Shown here piece after piece: positions 43,401-49,550 of a stretch of DNA of 49,550 nucleotides; position 1 is the stretch's first letter; each line of letters opens with the position of its first letter. The DNA comes from Pseudoalteromonas sp. SMS1 (lineage in GTDB: Bacteria > Pseudomonadota > Gammaproteobacteria > Enterobacterales > Alteromonadaceae), in NCBI RefSeq assembly GCF_021530565.1, contig NZ_JAKGBI010000029.1, positions 1 through 49,550 of the forward strand, in the 5' to 3' direction. Position numbers and translations under genes: made by a program. Under the pieces are notes generated by a model, which worked only from the letters and a program-made list of their open reading frames with translations, did no database searches and was not told the DNA's origin.

Positions 43401-46400
43401 ACTTTAGAGGCTAATTATCTCTCCTCTGACAGTGCAAAGCGTCAAACGCGTTCGTTTAACAGTAAAGAGACAAATAAGAGCGTGAGTGCATTTTCGTCAT
43501 GGCGTAAACCGCATACCGGTAATGACGAAACCAAGCAGAGATACACTAAGTACTACTATAATGAAAATGGCCAAATAGAGCGTAAAACATTGGGTCATAA
43601 CGATGGTGACCGTGATGGTGCAGTAAAGTCTTATTACACCTATTACAATGCATTTGGTGAAGTAAAAAAAGATGAAGAAGGTCGTTATTTATATAATAAC
43701 GAGGGATTACTTTGGAAAACATCAAAAGGCGATGGGGTATTAAAAACATACAGCTATGACAATGCGGGTCGACTTACTAGCAATCTACATGCACTTAACG
43801 GGTTGACCGAGATCACCCGAGATGCACTGGGTAATGCAACCCTAATTAAACAGCCGCACTTTACCCAAAATGGTCAATCGATACGTCCACAAATCGAACA
43901 AACATTCGATCGATGGGGCAATGTAATTGAAGTGGTTGATGCGCATGACTTTGTTACTAAAATGGCATATAACCACAATAACCAGTTGATTCAGGAGACC
44001 TTGCCAACGGTTGCAGTGACTGATGAGAATGGTGAAACGACCGCCCAGACGCCAATTAACCTTTATCACTATGACGAAGCTGGTCGATTAATTCAAAAAG
44101 TAGATGGCAACAATCACACGCAAACCTACAAGTATGATGAAGCGGGTAATCAAACCCTCATCAAAGATGGAGAGGGTCACCTGACCTACCATCACTTTGA
44201 TAACTTTGGTAGAAAAGTGGTAACGCAAGATGCTGAAGGCAAGGTGACAACCACAACTTATGACAAGTTAGACAGGGTGGTTGAAACAGGTCAATTTGGT
44301 GTGATCAACAATGTGTCTGGTACGTATCGTGCTGTAAACAGCTATGACTATGACGAGCTAGGCAATCGAACTCACGAGCGAGATGCGTTAGGCGGAGAAA
44401 AGTCTTACAAGTTTGATATGTATGGCAATGTGATTTACTCGCGTGACGAAGTGGGCCGAGAAAAGGTCTATCAATATAACAGTGACGGCACTCAAAGGAG
44501 CGAAACTTATCTAAACTTGTACTCAAATTCTGAGCCAGATAAGGACAAGAACTATCGCTATTTTGATAGCTATGGCAATCTGCAACGAGGCAATGACTTG
44601 GGTGGAAAAGACTTTAACTACACCTATGGTCGTAATTTTGGTAGTACAAAAGTCAAAACCCTCAACAGCTCGTACCAAGAAGCCGAAATTTCAAATATTG
44701 GTCGCTTAATCCACAAACAGAATGACCATGGTCAAAACATTGAATATCGATACTATGACAATGGTTGGTTAAAGAGCATTACCGATAAAACCACCGATGC
44801 ATATTCCTATTTTGAGTATGATAAGGCGGGTCGAAGGACGCTAGAACTACGTCAATCTTGGGATGATTTACAACGAGTAATTCGTCATGAAACCAAAACG
44901 GATTATGACAGCCATGGTCGTATTTCGCTTACTCAAACTCAGGAATACAACAATACAAAGACAACGGGCACACCTAATTGGGTGAAAGGAAAGATCCTTT
45001 CTCGGGTTACGTATCGATATGATGCAGTAGGCAATCGCCGTAGTATGAGAGTGGAAAATGGGATCACGGGAGAGATCTCTGCAAATCCATCCCATACTTT
45101 TTACGGCACTTTACTGGTTAATGAAAATCAAACGCTTAATAGCACGACAGGCAGTGTTGCTCAATTTTTTGATGCGCTGCAAATCTCAGGGCTTGCTTAT
45201 TCAGCACAAATATTTAAGCAAAATACGCAAGGTGGCTGGGACAAAGTATCTACGATTGATGGCATTAGCTTAAATACTAACGGCCTACTGGTTGGAACGC
45301 CGTCTTATGAATCTGCTGGCGTGTATCGACTCGATGTAGAGGCAAAAGACAATTCTAAATCACCAGCTCCGGTGTTTAAAGGTGAAATACGGGTTAACGT
45401 TTCGAATGTTCAAGCACCTATTGAGACAAAGCCAATTTCAGCAAAATCAGTAAGAGAAGGGTATAGCGTCAGCATAGATCTAAGTAGCCATTTTGTTGCT
45501 GACTCAGCTTCAAGGCAGCTTAAATATGTCATTAAAGGCCTGCCTTCGTCTTTATCTTACAACCAATCTGGCGTTATCAGTGGCAAGCTCGGCTACAAGG
45601 ATGCAGGTACTCGTACCATAACTGTTGAAGTGTCGGATAAGAACAATGCCAGCATTAAACGCACAGAACAATTTACGTTGAGGGTGTCTGATACGCCTTA
45701 TGTAACGGTAGAAGAGGAAGGTGATTTAACCATCACTGTGAAACAAAGTAATGAATCTGGTGTCCATATTCGTCGATTAAGCAGTCCCAGTTTTGCGGTA
45801 TTTAGCGGTAACACACTGAAGATTAGCCCGTCTGCGAGCGATGGTAGAAGTGCGCCTTATATTATCAAATATGAAAAGTACATGGTGGAATCTGAGCCAG
45901 GGATTGAGCCTTTTGAGACCTCTTTGGGTACATATGAATATCATGTGTCAGTACCAGATACGAAAGTGGTTAATCAGCCTCTGACGGCAAGAAATGGAAC
46001 GCTCAGCTACCGAGAAGGGCAGGCGCTGTCCAATTCCAATGCCAATGTCAAAGGTTACTTTACAAATCCAGACAATGACTCGTTGAGCTATGTCGGTCGA
46101 TTCTTGAAACGACAAATGGTGCAAGTTGGTGACCCACTTGAACCTCATTATGAATGGCGTTGGGTGATTTCAAGTCCACCAGAGGGAGTTTCATTTAATC
46201 GTGCGGGTTATATTCAAGGTACGTTAGGGTCTTCTTCATCGGGTAATTATCGATTAGAAGTGATTGCAACAGAGACGAATCGGCGAAACCCGAACACGGC
46301 AACTGCAGTGTTGACGTTAAATGTTGCAAACGTGAAACCGCCAATTTCGACTCGAACGATACCAAATAAAGAGTCGGAAGAAGGGCAAACCTTTACGTAT

Positions 46401-49400
46401 AATATCTCGAGCTATTTTACCCCTGACTCAAGTAGCCGTGTTTTAGAATACTCGGCGACGGGCTTACCATCTGGCGTAAGTATTAATAAAACTACCGGCG
46501 TTATTTCTAGTTCTGGTGTGCTAAAAGATGGCACGGCAAAAGGCTATACCATTAATGTCACAGCAACAGATAAAAATAACCGTAGCATTACTGCGTCATC
46601 TACTTTTTCGTTGCGTATCAAAAATATCGACTATGTGACGATCAATGAAGGCCAGACACGCTCACTAAATATAGCAAATGTGGGTGGAACTTATTCAGGT
46701 ATCACTAAACGACTAATTGGCGCACCAGCTTGGGTCAAAGTATCTAATGATAAGAGAACGTTGACCTTAACTCCAGGTGCATCAGATGGTCGTTCAAGCG
46801 CCTACTCATTTACGTTAGAAGTCAGTGAATACGACCATGAATTAAGACGTAACTTTGTATTGGCCACGAAAAAGTACGTAGTTAAGGTCAATGATACACA
46901 AACACCTAATAGGCGTCCTGCAGGGACAATAGACAACAAAACGGTGTCAGAGGGAAGCTACTTTTCTCACAATGTGGCGTCTAAATTTAAAGACCCAGAT
47001 GGTGATGCGCTGACTTATACGGCGACTTTCTATAAACATGAATATGATCCGGGACCCATTGACTTAAGATCCGTTGACTTAAGATCGCCAGTGAGTCCGC
47101 AGTTATCATCTGCGCTTATTGAAGGAGAGGAGCGCGGTCCCGATTCTAATCCAATCACAGATGGAGGGAGCTGGGTATGGAAGCGAGTATCTAAGCCTTC
47201 AGGCTTGAGCTTTAGTTCTTCAGGTGTATTGAGTGGCACGCCTTCGTACAGCTCTTCGGGTAAATATAAAGTTGTGGTTGTGGCGACTGAACAAAAGTCA
47301 ACCAAGCTTTCTGCGTCTGCTGATTTTGAGTTAAAGATCAACAACGTTGTGCCTAATAAAGCACCTACGGTCAGCCTAAGTGGTGCAACTAGCGTGAAAA
47401 AAGGCAGCAGTGTGACATTCACTGCAACAGGCAGAGATACCGATGGCTCGGTTAGAGAATACCAGTGGCAAAAATCATCGGGGGTGAGTTTGTCTGGTAG
47501 CGGAAGCCGCGTCGCAGTCAAAGGTATCACAGGGGGTAATCAATGGGTCAAAGTGCGTGTTAAAGATGACGACGGGGCTTGGAGCAGCTGGACTACAAGA
47601 AGCATTACGGTAACAACCACAAGTGCGACCAATCGTGCACCGGTATCAAACGGAAACCTCCACAAGTTTATGTTTGCGGATGATTACCTGTACTACACCA
47701 TTCCATCAAATGCATTTACTGATCCTGATGGTGACACCCTTACTTACACCGCGACAAATTTGCCACGTGGCGTCAGTCTAAATGGCAATCGCATTTCCGG
47801 GAAGGTAACTAGCCCCGGTCAATACGGTATCAAAATCACTGCTAAAGACCCTAAAGGGCTATCAGCGTCTTTAATCCTCAACCTAGAGGTGGAACCTAGC
47901 TTTGATGAAATACCTTTTATAAGTCCATTTTCTTCTGCGCGCAGTTTGCAATTTGATGCTGCACCTATGGCCGCGTCATCTGCTCAGCCACAAGCAAACA
48001 TTGCTGAAACAGAATCGGTTCCTATGCTCAGTCGCGCAGAGCCGGCTGTGATGCAAAGAAGTGCTTTGGCAAGCGTGTCAACGGCTTCGGCGAGCGCGCA
48101 AAGCACTAGCGCAGACAATGTAGATGAGTATTGGTTTACTTATGATGGTAACAATCGAGTCATACACGATGGTGGTGGCTTAGTAAATGGTCAAATTACG
48201 ACTAAAGCACAGGGCCAATATATTGCTTACAATGACGTTGGTCAGCAAGCACTTCTTATCAGTGCAAATAACCGAGGTGCTCAGCAGTTTATTTATAATA
48301 GTTGGGGCCAAATGGCAGCGGTTGATAGCTATCAAAATAAAGCCAATATCAATCTGTATGATGCGCGCGCAACGTTGTCAGCTAATCCATCTCACGCTAA
48401 TTGGGTGGCGAGTAGCCGATTTGAATATGATGCACTTGGGCGTGTAACAGATAAAAGAGACTACTTTAGCGCGTCAAGTTCTAGGGTTATCCATTTGTCA
48501 TCAGGTGGTGATGAAGACCCAAGGCATTTAGCACCTCAGGCACCGAGTGTGGAAGACAATGTTTGGGTGACAGTCAATTATGGCGGGGCAATTAAGAACC
48601 ACACTGAAACGCGATATAACGCCGCTGGTGAGGTTGTATGGGTGCAAGAAAAGGGGCTCAATATCAATATTGAGTCGACATTGAAACAATATGCATCCCC
48701 GTATTTATCTGGGGAAGAAATCTATGTGTCTGAGCCATGGAGCGAATCAAACCTGTCTGTGAACTCCATTACCCAAAACTACCTATATGATGGCGCGGGT
48801 AATGTGCGCTCATATGCTTATTATCAAAAACGTGGGCTGCCTTCTGGGGTTACGGAGCTTATTCATAATTTTAGTAAGCGATATGAAGCGAGAGAATCCT
48901 ATTTAGAATCTTTAACAACAGGTACGGGTAGTCGCGCACATAAAGACAGCCAAAACCTGCAAGATGCGCAAACTAAGTCCAGTTATGATGCGAATGGTAA
49001 TCGCACACGTATTGAAGAGCATATTACCGATTCTCGTTATCAAGGCGACAAAGACGTGAATGCACGTTACATGCGATACGACGCTGAAGGTAAGCTGATT
49101 TCTAAGGTGACCGGGCAGCAAACGCAAGTATTAACAAGTGCACATTTAAATACTAAACGCTCATATTATAACCCTCGCTCTGGCGAAGTCATTGATTGGG
49201 AAACTACGGTTGCACAAAACGTGGGCTTTAAAGAAGACGAAAACTACTTAGGCCGAGAGACAGGCAGCTATTACTTATACAGTAGTAGCAACTACCTTGG
49301 AGAGCTGAGCAAAACGGGCTCAAACTCAATAAAGGAGCAGCATTTTAGCGCGCCAGATAGCAAAACGTCGTCTGTCATGGCCCGTCATCAGGTTCAAGCA

Positions 49401-49550
49401 GGGGATACCCTCAAAGGCATTGCTAAGCTTTATTATGGTAATGAAAACCTCTGGTACATCATCGCAGACCTGAATGGTTTAGGAGCCGGCTCTGAGTTGC
49501 AACCTGGAGTGATGCTCGATATCCCGTCACGAGCGAATGCGTTTAACAGT
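34455..49550 (+). CDS. Giant YD-repeat (Rhs/Tc-like) LysM protein, 3' end beyond window
   Basis: One open frame covers at least 5,032 codons and runs off the window. I read it across most of its length and saw no stop or frame change. The N-terminus (ESVFVNAATGNLVIQNKDEQ, LGVVRTYNS) is the Rhs-type capping domain; no Sec or Tat signal is seen. Dozens of YD repeats follow (YDANGRL, YDGLGRI, YDALGN). Inserted are a duplicated beta-sandwich, a lectin-like domain, Ig/cadherin and PKD-like domains, and a LysM domain at the edge. YD-repeat shells usually encapsulate a C-terminal toxin or bind surfaces; that end is not visible. Start: GTG at 34455 with AGG 7 bases upstream. A stronger ribosome site (GAGGAAGAGGG, 34415-34425) points instead to an ATA at 34428. 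Neighbours suggest export by the flagellar-type system, unproven. Confidence 0.9.
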   Translation, partial: MGIVFSSESLGIFGHSLSSLSGKQIGQSNESVFVNAATGNLVIQNKDEQVAGLGQGLGVVRTYNSEGHFDGDNNDQWRLGFLKKIVLEGAKNSSSSVVIRTTADGFEQRFSYDTARKLYVSKSGTGADDTLQYTSSGAVLKQDGTQAQELYDTSGRLTAIESAQDHKTTIQYSSSTGRVAKIITKTETGTETTALLYNAQGLLEKLEVQSGTSKAYSRVYYGYDTQKRLSSIKIDLTPEDNKVSDGNVYETKYTYHGSSKRVHTVSQSDGTSLTISYEAHGSDFRVKTLTDGEGNQTSYDYVSANHTAVTLGGVTTDYFFDNNKRLTSVARIEQHQIVKEQYSYDANGRLSEIKNGLGHSTHFEYDAHGNITKQTDADGVTVTRTYNSDNQLLTEQTGQNITRNIYGSNQRLRFSIDAEGGVVEYNYNALGQRTAQRVYTELKYTGNVFTESALAQFVGTVVKQDQELTQYDYDFRGQLNTLTRYSDVNAQGAGTGVISTTMYVYDIHGRLLKETRPQGSDQSTSYSYDGLGRILTKTESNKAVTAYSYDDANQRIGTHFANGLWQTAVYDKAGMLVSQSKGNALGADDLGVERFYHDTQGRVVAQQNAQGARSYVFYDDVGNRAATVNSLGKVTRYWHDNAGKQIQVTEFATLLSTSGWLNSAGGVTKTLDWLDSQLNTMANHADNRTRYTLYTPSGKPEYNVDADGFATQFIYNELGQLVEEKRYKTALSSSALKRINQPILTHQWDNYDASPAGATMTPTFDADYGAQVMVLKGSGKENGYRLRGDNRVNWQSEQRTISWDMKYAEAYTIFISVNTTAGHRYITYNQGAKSPYMNGQYAHHFLDVDTTSGKWTTVTRDLVADLAAVQPNVTITNINGFLVRGSGRIGEVRLSGLNAQASARDAISKHYQYNANGQVEYTTNGDGYVTRFYYDQAGNEIAQRQYKNTGTPGHITETADDLISHTFYNQQSQVVGKLSSIGALTTFEYDKNGQKITETQYLTQVKNHVIGSPLSVPNGTTVRQAWTYTSLGQIETHTKADGGLDKFTYDKVGNLVHRQTFESSSAAGVTQTNAVDDFNDNAIDGFTVSGNTSNSIEVANGKVKYTRLASAKSEWPSIISKQSFELADNVSTSIEVTTGSKLSGMYFYGGLDNSGSWAAKTLDRHAVYFDGVNISSGVVRNGITQGYKPLLALSENTTYVVNWSTTEKTTTLTVYPKGQPHEAVSVTETTKDWSNRAKLRFYNNPRPGASNAEVYVDNYKLRSLNEVSSTRYQYDLLGRQVATLDGNALLGDNRNHPVDTANWEVYDPTPAGAIMQAQYDAEYGAEVLTVSGSGKNNGYRLRNSDRTNWDAQSKTISWDMKYAESYTVYISVATPKGHRYITYNPSNSASSISNGYAHISLPTTTTNGQWHTITRDLEADLKSVEPDNHITNVSAFLIRGSGSIGKITLSDIDQAELTRRGITTGTSLTQGLTGAFAAQGDHTQYDVLGNIVSYTDKVGAKTRYFYDAQGNQRFEVDAQGQVTEYRYNGFNERTDVLRHHTPLTEAQIESVKLKGGLITNRLANGQTIESYLRASVSQGDAFHERVDYDARGLVEKQIDAQGYETTFEYNAFAQLVKQSQQTHFTYADKLGGNSRKKTVVSSLEYNGRGLLLSTTERYGSSSTTTSQTYDAFGRVLTQTDANGSTLTNHHTLNIASDHVGRVVTMSRVVDGATRRIETQYDMLGRKLLVEHASGHTTAYAYDDASNSMTVTQADGSSVTTTRNALGLIASVEQLDRIGQRVSLSEYHYDKNGNLTETYTNGKLASLTQFDRNDRVHLVTDGAGRQVETHYDKVGRVIANVVDPDGLKLTTTFSFEKHGSKVTKTEQIKTVISGGTVSAGTPNVTQTIFDAKGRARSVTTMQGSTVQSKTEFVYNAAGDVLKTVDGSGAEAVSKQYEYDAFGRLIKTQQGDEITRYSYDKNDNLIKKVELLGSKVKNDASLGSNSPIDDQRISYFVYNESNQRIAEFTSSEIKYRSASSRGSIGIVNPIEPPVVIDPITPPGEVMSVSSGAQISSALVSQSGGAVNGYLTLNGSAKYFDYDVNGNLIATHQLSDVLEVGHTEFSHGQSVSLSTGEFSYTNIANALAGAKSKNKISHYTAYDENGRKSLSINADGGVTQWVYDAQGRVFERINWGQRATINASGFSKLAQGTLVAADLTRSGAAYADQKIKSIYDQFGRVHQSIQLLEGNTASLTQNDYDAAGKLVKTTRYATAVSYNTVIDSNAPINKPAASAQDQASHMFYDAAGRLRFTVDALGFVTEQRYNEVNDIISSIEHNTSVLAVSSLQTKYTNSELSYSDLVAQYGASVLTGARVSEAAFNALGKLTWQRHADGTTESYTYNTRGEKTSHTNQKGATWTYDYDNTGRLSYERSPSQTIHNWSNGSLSTLDGVNVTKRFEYDGLGNVIKITEGAQKNKVWQSVVEKAVTHFEYDNAGRQTGMRQEATRNSPATESITKYDALGRAIRSTKGADLSQAVSETNPHVTQLKIYDSVGNVRFEVSGDGNITERRYNALGQAVQLIKYADETTVRTGQNHNIVLSDMVNSGGAIVSDNPLNLQVNASKDRSILTTYDAAGRKQRVNIGNQSTQFTYNAFGQEIKSEKLLSGSFDTAGYRALTNYTYYNGLGQKEATVDAGKFLTTWNYDAFGAVKTHTEYAVALTGSISGTSVPTGQAGNSTYGQNRVTEYHYDDMGRVLHTVQSNVNIADFTHSANFEFHSHLISSFEYDALGNTISSQKRTANTGDLSKVTAQTFDKFVSEYDAVGRLIHTASESVAKTELDTSQLQSQAINIKTGRRYTTMAYDAFGNMVKRTEHANSGSVSSSTLDITAPSSSNLDKVTQHEYNVRGQLIAEYDALGSKITHRYNALGQLIETRQSYNEWNHANEHYSFSYQYYHFDRQGNYLSSSSKVGGLPVGVSFNETTGVLSGGIHFISLDDGIGGYSTVTITLEANYLSSDSAKRQTRSFNSKETNKSVSAFSSWRKPHTGNDETKQRYTKYYYNENGQIERKTLGHNDGDRDGAVKSYYTYYNAFGEVKKDEEGRYLYNNEGLLWKTSKGDGVLKTYSYDNAGRLTSNLHALNGLTEITRDALGNATLIKQPHFTQNGQSIRPQIEQTFDRWGNVIEVVDAHDFVTKMAYNHNNQLIQETLPTVAVTDENGETTAQTPINLYHYDEAGRLIQKVDGNNHTQTYKYDEAGNQTLIKDGEGHLTYHHFDNFGRKVVTQDAEGKVTTTTYDKLDRVVETGQFGVINNVSGTYRAVNSYDYDELGNRTHERDALGGEKSYKFDMYGNVIYSRDEVGREKVYQYNSDGTQRSETYLNLYSNSEPDKDKNYRYFDSYGNLQRGNDLGGKDFNYTYGRNFGSTKVKTLNSSYQEAEISNIGRLIHKQNDHGQNIEYRYYDNGWLKSITDKTTDAYSYFEYDKAGRRTLELRQSWDDLQRVIRHETKTDYDSHGRISLTQTQEYNNTKTTGTPNWVKGKILSRVTYRYDAVGNRRSMRVENGITGEISANPSHTFYGTLLVNENQTLNSTTGSVAQFFDALQISGLAYSAQIFKQNTQGGWDKVSTIDGISLNTNGLLVGTPSYESAGVYRLDVEAKDNSKSPAPVFKGEIRVNVSNVQAPIETKPISAKSVREGYSVSIDLSSHFVADSASRQLKYVIKGLPSSLSYNQSGVISGKLGYKDAGTRTITVEVSDKNNASIKRTEQFTLRVSDTPYVTVEEEGDLTITVKQSNESGVHIRRLSSPSFAVFSGNTLKISPSASDGRSAPYIIKYEKYMVESEPGIEPFETSLGTYEYHVSVPDTKVVNQPLTARNGTLSYREGQALSNSNANVKGYFTNPDNDSLSYVGRFLKRQMVQVGDPLEPHYEWRWVISSPPEGVSFNRAGYIQGTLGSSSSGNYRLEVIATETNRRNPNTATAVLTLNVANVKPPISTRTIPNKESEEGQTFTYNISSYFTPDSSSRVLEYSATGLPSGVSINKTTGVISSSGVLKDGTAKGYTINVTATDKNNRSITASSTFSLRIKNIDYVTINEGQTRSLNIANVGGTYSGITKRLIGAPAWVKVSNDKRTLTLTPGASDGRSSAYSFTLEVSEYDHELRRNFVLATKKYVVKVNDTQTPNRRPAGTIDNKTVSEGSYFSHNVASKFKDPDGDALTYTATFYKHEYDPGPIDLRSVDLRSPVSPQLSSALIEGEERGPDSNPITDGGSWVWKRVSKPSGLSFSSSGVLSGTPSYSSSGKYKVVVVATEQKSTKLSASADFELKINNVVPNKAPTVSLSGATSVKKGSSVTFTATGRDTDGSVREYQWQKSSGVSLSGSGSRVAVKGITGGNQWVKVRVKDDDGAWSSWTTRSITVTTTSATNRAPVSNGNLHKFMFADDYLYYTIPSNAFTDPDGDTLTYTATNLPRGVSLNGNRISGKVTSPGQYGIKITAKDPKGLSASLILNLEVEPSFDEIPFISPFSSARSLQFDAAPMAASSAQPQANIAETESVPMLSRAEPAVMQRSALASVSTASASAQSTSADNVDEYWFTYDGNNRVIHDGGGLVNGQITTKAQGQYIAYNDVGQQALLISANNRGAQQFIYNSWGQMAAVDSYQNKANINLYDARATLSANPSHANWVASSRFEYDALGRVTDKRDYFSASSSRVIHLSSGGDEDPRHLAPQAPSVEDNVWVTVNYGGAIKNHTETRYNAAGEVVWVQEKGLNINIESTLKQYASPYLSGEEIYVSEPWSESNLSVNSITQNYLYDGAGNVRSYAYYQKRGLPSGVTELIHNFSKRYEARESYLESLTTGTGSRAHKDSQNLQDAQTKSSYDANGNRTRIEEHITDSRYQGDKDVNARYMRYDAEGKLISKVTGQQTQVLTSAHLNTKRSYYNPRSGEVIDWETTVAQNVGFKEDENYLGRETGSYYLYSSSNYLGELSKTGSNSIKEQHFSAPDSKTSSVMARHQVQAGDTLKGIAKLYYGNENLWYIIADLNGLGAGSELQPGVMLDIPSRANAFNS
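36696..37145 (+). repeat. Beta-sandwich domain copy 1 within the giant protein
   Basis: About 150 residues from WDNYDASPAGATM through GSGKENGYRLRGDNR, ISWDMKYAEAYTIFI and GHRYITYN to FLVRGSGRIGEVRLSGL. It interrupts the YD-repeat series. A clearly homologous copy occurs at 38361-38810, which implies internal duplication. The look is of a carbohydrate-binding or lectin-like jelly roll, but the family is not identified. Confidence 0.75.
37680..38250 (+). other. Lectin/concanavalin-like domain within the giant protein
   Basis: About 190 residues from DDFNDNAIDGFTVSGN through FELADNVSTSIEVTTGSKL and MYFYGGLDNSGSW to KLRFYNNPRP and VYVDNYKLRS. The alternating strands and the opening D-x-F-x-D motif resemble LamG/concanavalin-type modules. 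It lies between the two copies of the duplicated beta-sandwich. A surface-binding role is inferred. Confidence 0.55.
38361..38810 (+). repeat. Beta-sandwich domain copy 2 within the giant protein
   Basis: This is the second copy of the domain at 36696-37145. Shared landmarks in the same order are P-A-G-A, GSGK.NGYRLR, ISWDMKYAE, GHRYITYN, TRDLEADL and IRGSGSIG. The copies start about 1.67 kb apart and have diverged, so the duplication is not recent. Confidence 0.75.
45394..46319 (+). repeat. Ig/cadherin-like module, tandem copy 1
   Basis: About 310 residues holding three Ig-like domains: a He_PIG-type unit (SSHFVADSASRQLKYVIKGL, GVISGKL), a TPYVTVEEEGD/SASDGRS unit, and a YFTNPDNDSLSY/GVSFNRAGYIQGTLG unit ending with NVANVKPP. 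The same three-part series repeats immediately downstream, so the whole module was duplicated in tandem. Confidence 0.7.
46320..47352 (+). repeat. Ig/cadherin-like module, tandem copy 2
   Basis: It repeats the order of copy 1: SSYFTPDSSSRVLEYSATGL and TTGVISS, then IDYVTINEGQT and GASDGRSSAYSF, then FKDPDGDALTYT and GLSFSSSGVLSGTPS, ending INNVVPNKAP. It is followed by a PKD-like domain (about 47360-47640) and one more cadherin-like domain (about 47650-47890). Confidence 0.7.
47361..47890 (+). other. PKD-like and dystroglycan/cadherin-like domains of the giant protein
   Basis: The first domain (TVSLSGATSVKKGSSVTFTA, DTDGSVREYQWQ, VRVKDDDGAWSSW) has the PKD pattern. The second (SNAFTDPDGDTLTYTATNLP, GVSLNGNRISGKV, KITAKDPKGLSASL) is cadherin-like, with the DPDGD calcium-binding type of loop. 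After them an Ala/Ser-rich linker leads back into YD repeats near 48130. Confidence 0.7.
49386..49529 (+). other. LysM domain of the giant protein
   Basis: HQVQAGDTLKGIAKLYYGNE is followed by NLWYIIADLNGL and LQPGVMLDIPS. This is a complete LysM motif, which binds N-acetylglucosamine polymers such as peptidoglycan. In LysM-YD-repeat proteins the variable C-terminal part usually follows; it lies right of the window. Confidence 0.85.

Noticed and set aside
34655..49127. Many minus-strand and shifted-frame ORFs of 60-166 codons inside the giant gene
   Set aside because: They are shadows of one continuous plus-strand frame encoding YD repeats; none has a ribosome site or recognisable motif.

Overview
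The window looks like chromosome of a marine gammaproteobacterium, most likely of the Pseudoalteromonas/Alteromonadales type. This rests on moderate-to-low GC, Tat and Sec signals, gammaproteobacterial flagellar protein types, a DksA2-like/COG0523 zinc pair and a giant LysM-YD-repeat protein of a kind common in that order. No rRNA, tRNA, CRISPR array or intact insertion sequence was seen.

Left part (1-12.6 kb). The first kilobase holds a decayed REP-associated (RAYT/Y1) transposase fragment and an orphan SUKH-type (SMI1/KNR4) immunity gene lying between two copies of a hairpin sequence. Next comes a five-gene minus-strand operon, read from right to left: a lipoprotein alpha/beta hydrolase, an L-amino-acid-oxidase-like flavoenzyme, a thiamine-diphosphate 2-keto-acid decarboxylase and two Tat-exported proteins. 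The oxidase and decarboxylase would convert an amino acid to an aldehyde with release of ammonia, H2O2 and CO2. After a poorly coding stretch (7.2-9.7 kb) there is a zinc-starvation pair: a DksA paralogue that has lost half its zinc-finger cysteines, and a COG0523 GTPase, preceded by a Zur-box-like palindrome.

Centre (12.6-33.8 kb). Twenty-six genes lie head to tail on the plus strand with overlaps or gaps of at most 17 bp: a TPR gene, fliQ, fliR, flhB, flhA, flgF, flgG, flgA, flgH, flgI, flgB, flgC, fliE, fliF, a small gene in the fliG position, fliH, fliI, fliJ, a fliK-like gene, flgD, flgE, a short fliM-like gene, fliN, fliO, fliP and fliA (sigma-28). Export apparatus, MS-ring, rod, P- and L-rings and hook are all present. 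No flagellin, filament cap, hook-filament junction proteins, FlgJ, stator or full-length FliG is present. FliM lacks the CheY-binding start, FlgH lacks the lipobox cysteine, and FliF, FlgB, FlgC and FlgD are short. The set reads as a flagellum-derived, motorless and filamentless envelope-spanning secretion apparatus encoded as one transcript. The usual fliM-N-O-P-Q-R-flhB-flhA order is circularly permuted, cut between fliP and fliQ. A strong promoter-like sequence overlapped by a perfect inverted repeat sits about 110 bp upstream.

Two minus-strand genes converge on fliA: a small TPR protein (possible chaperone) and a 100-residue protein with a basic, disordered N-terminus (possible FlgM-like regulator or substrate).

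Right part (34.4 kb to the end). One open frame runs off the window and encodes more than 5,000 residues. It is a YD-repeat (Rhs/Tc-like) protein without a Sec signal. It has an N-terminal Rhs-type domain, many YD repeats, inserted beta-sandwich domains including a duplicated pair, a long block of Ig/cadherin-like and PKD-like domains, more YD repeats and a LysM domain at the window edge. Its variable C-terminus is not visible. Its position next to a dedicated flagellar-type secretion operon with its own sigma factor makes it a candidate substrate or surface product of that system. That link is inference, not shown by the sequence.
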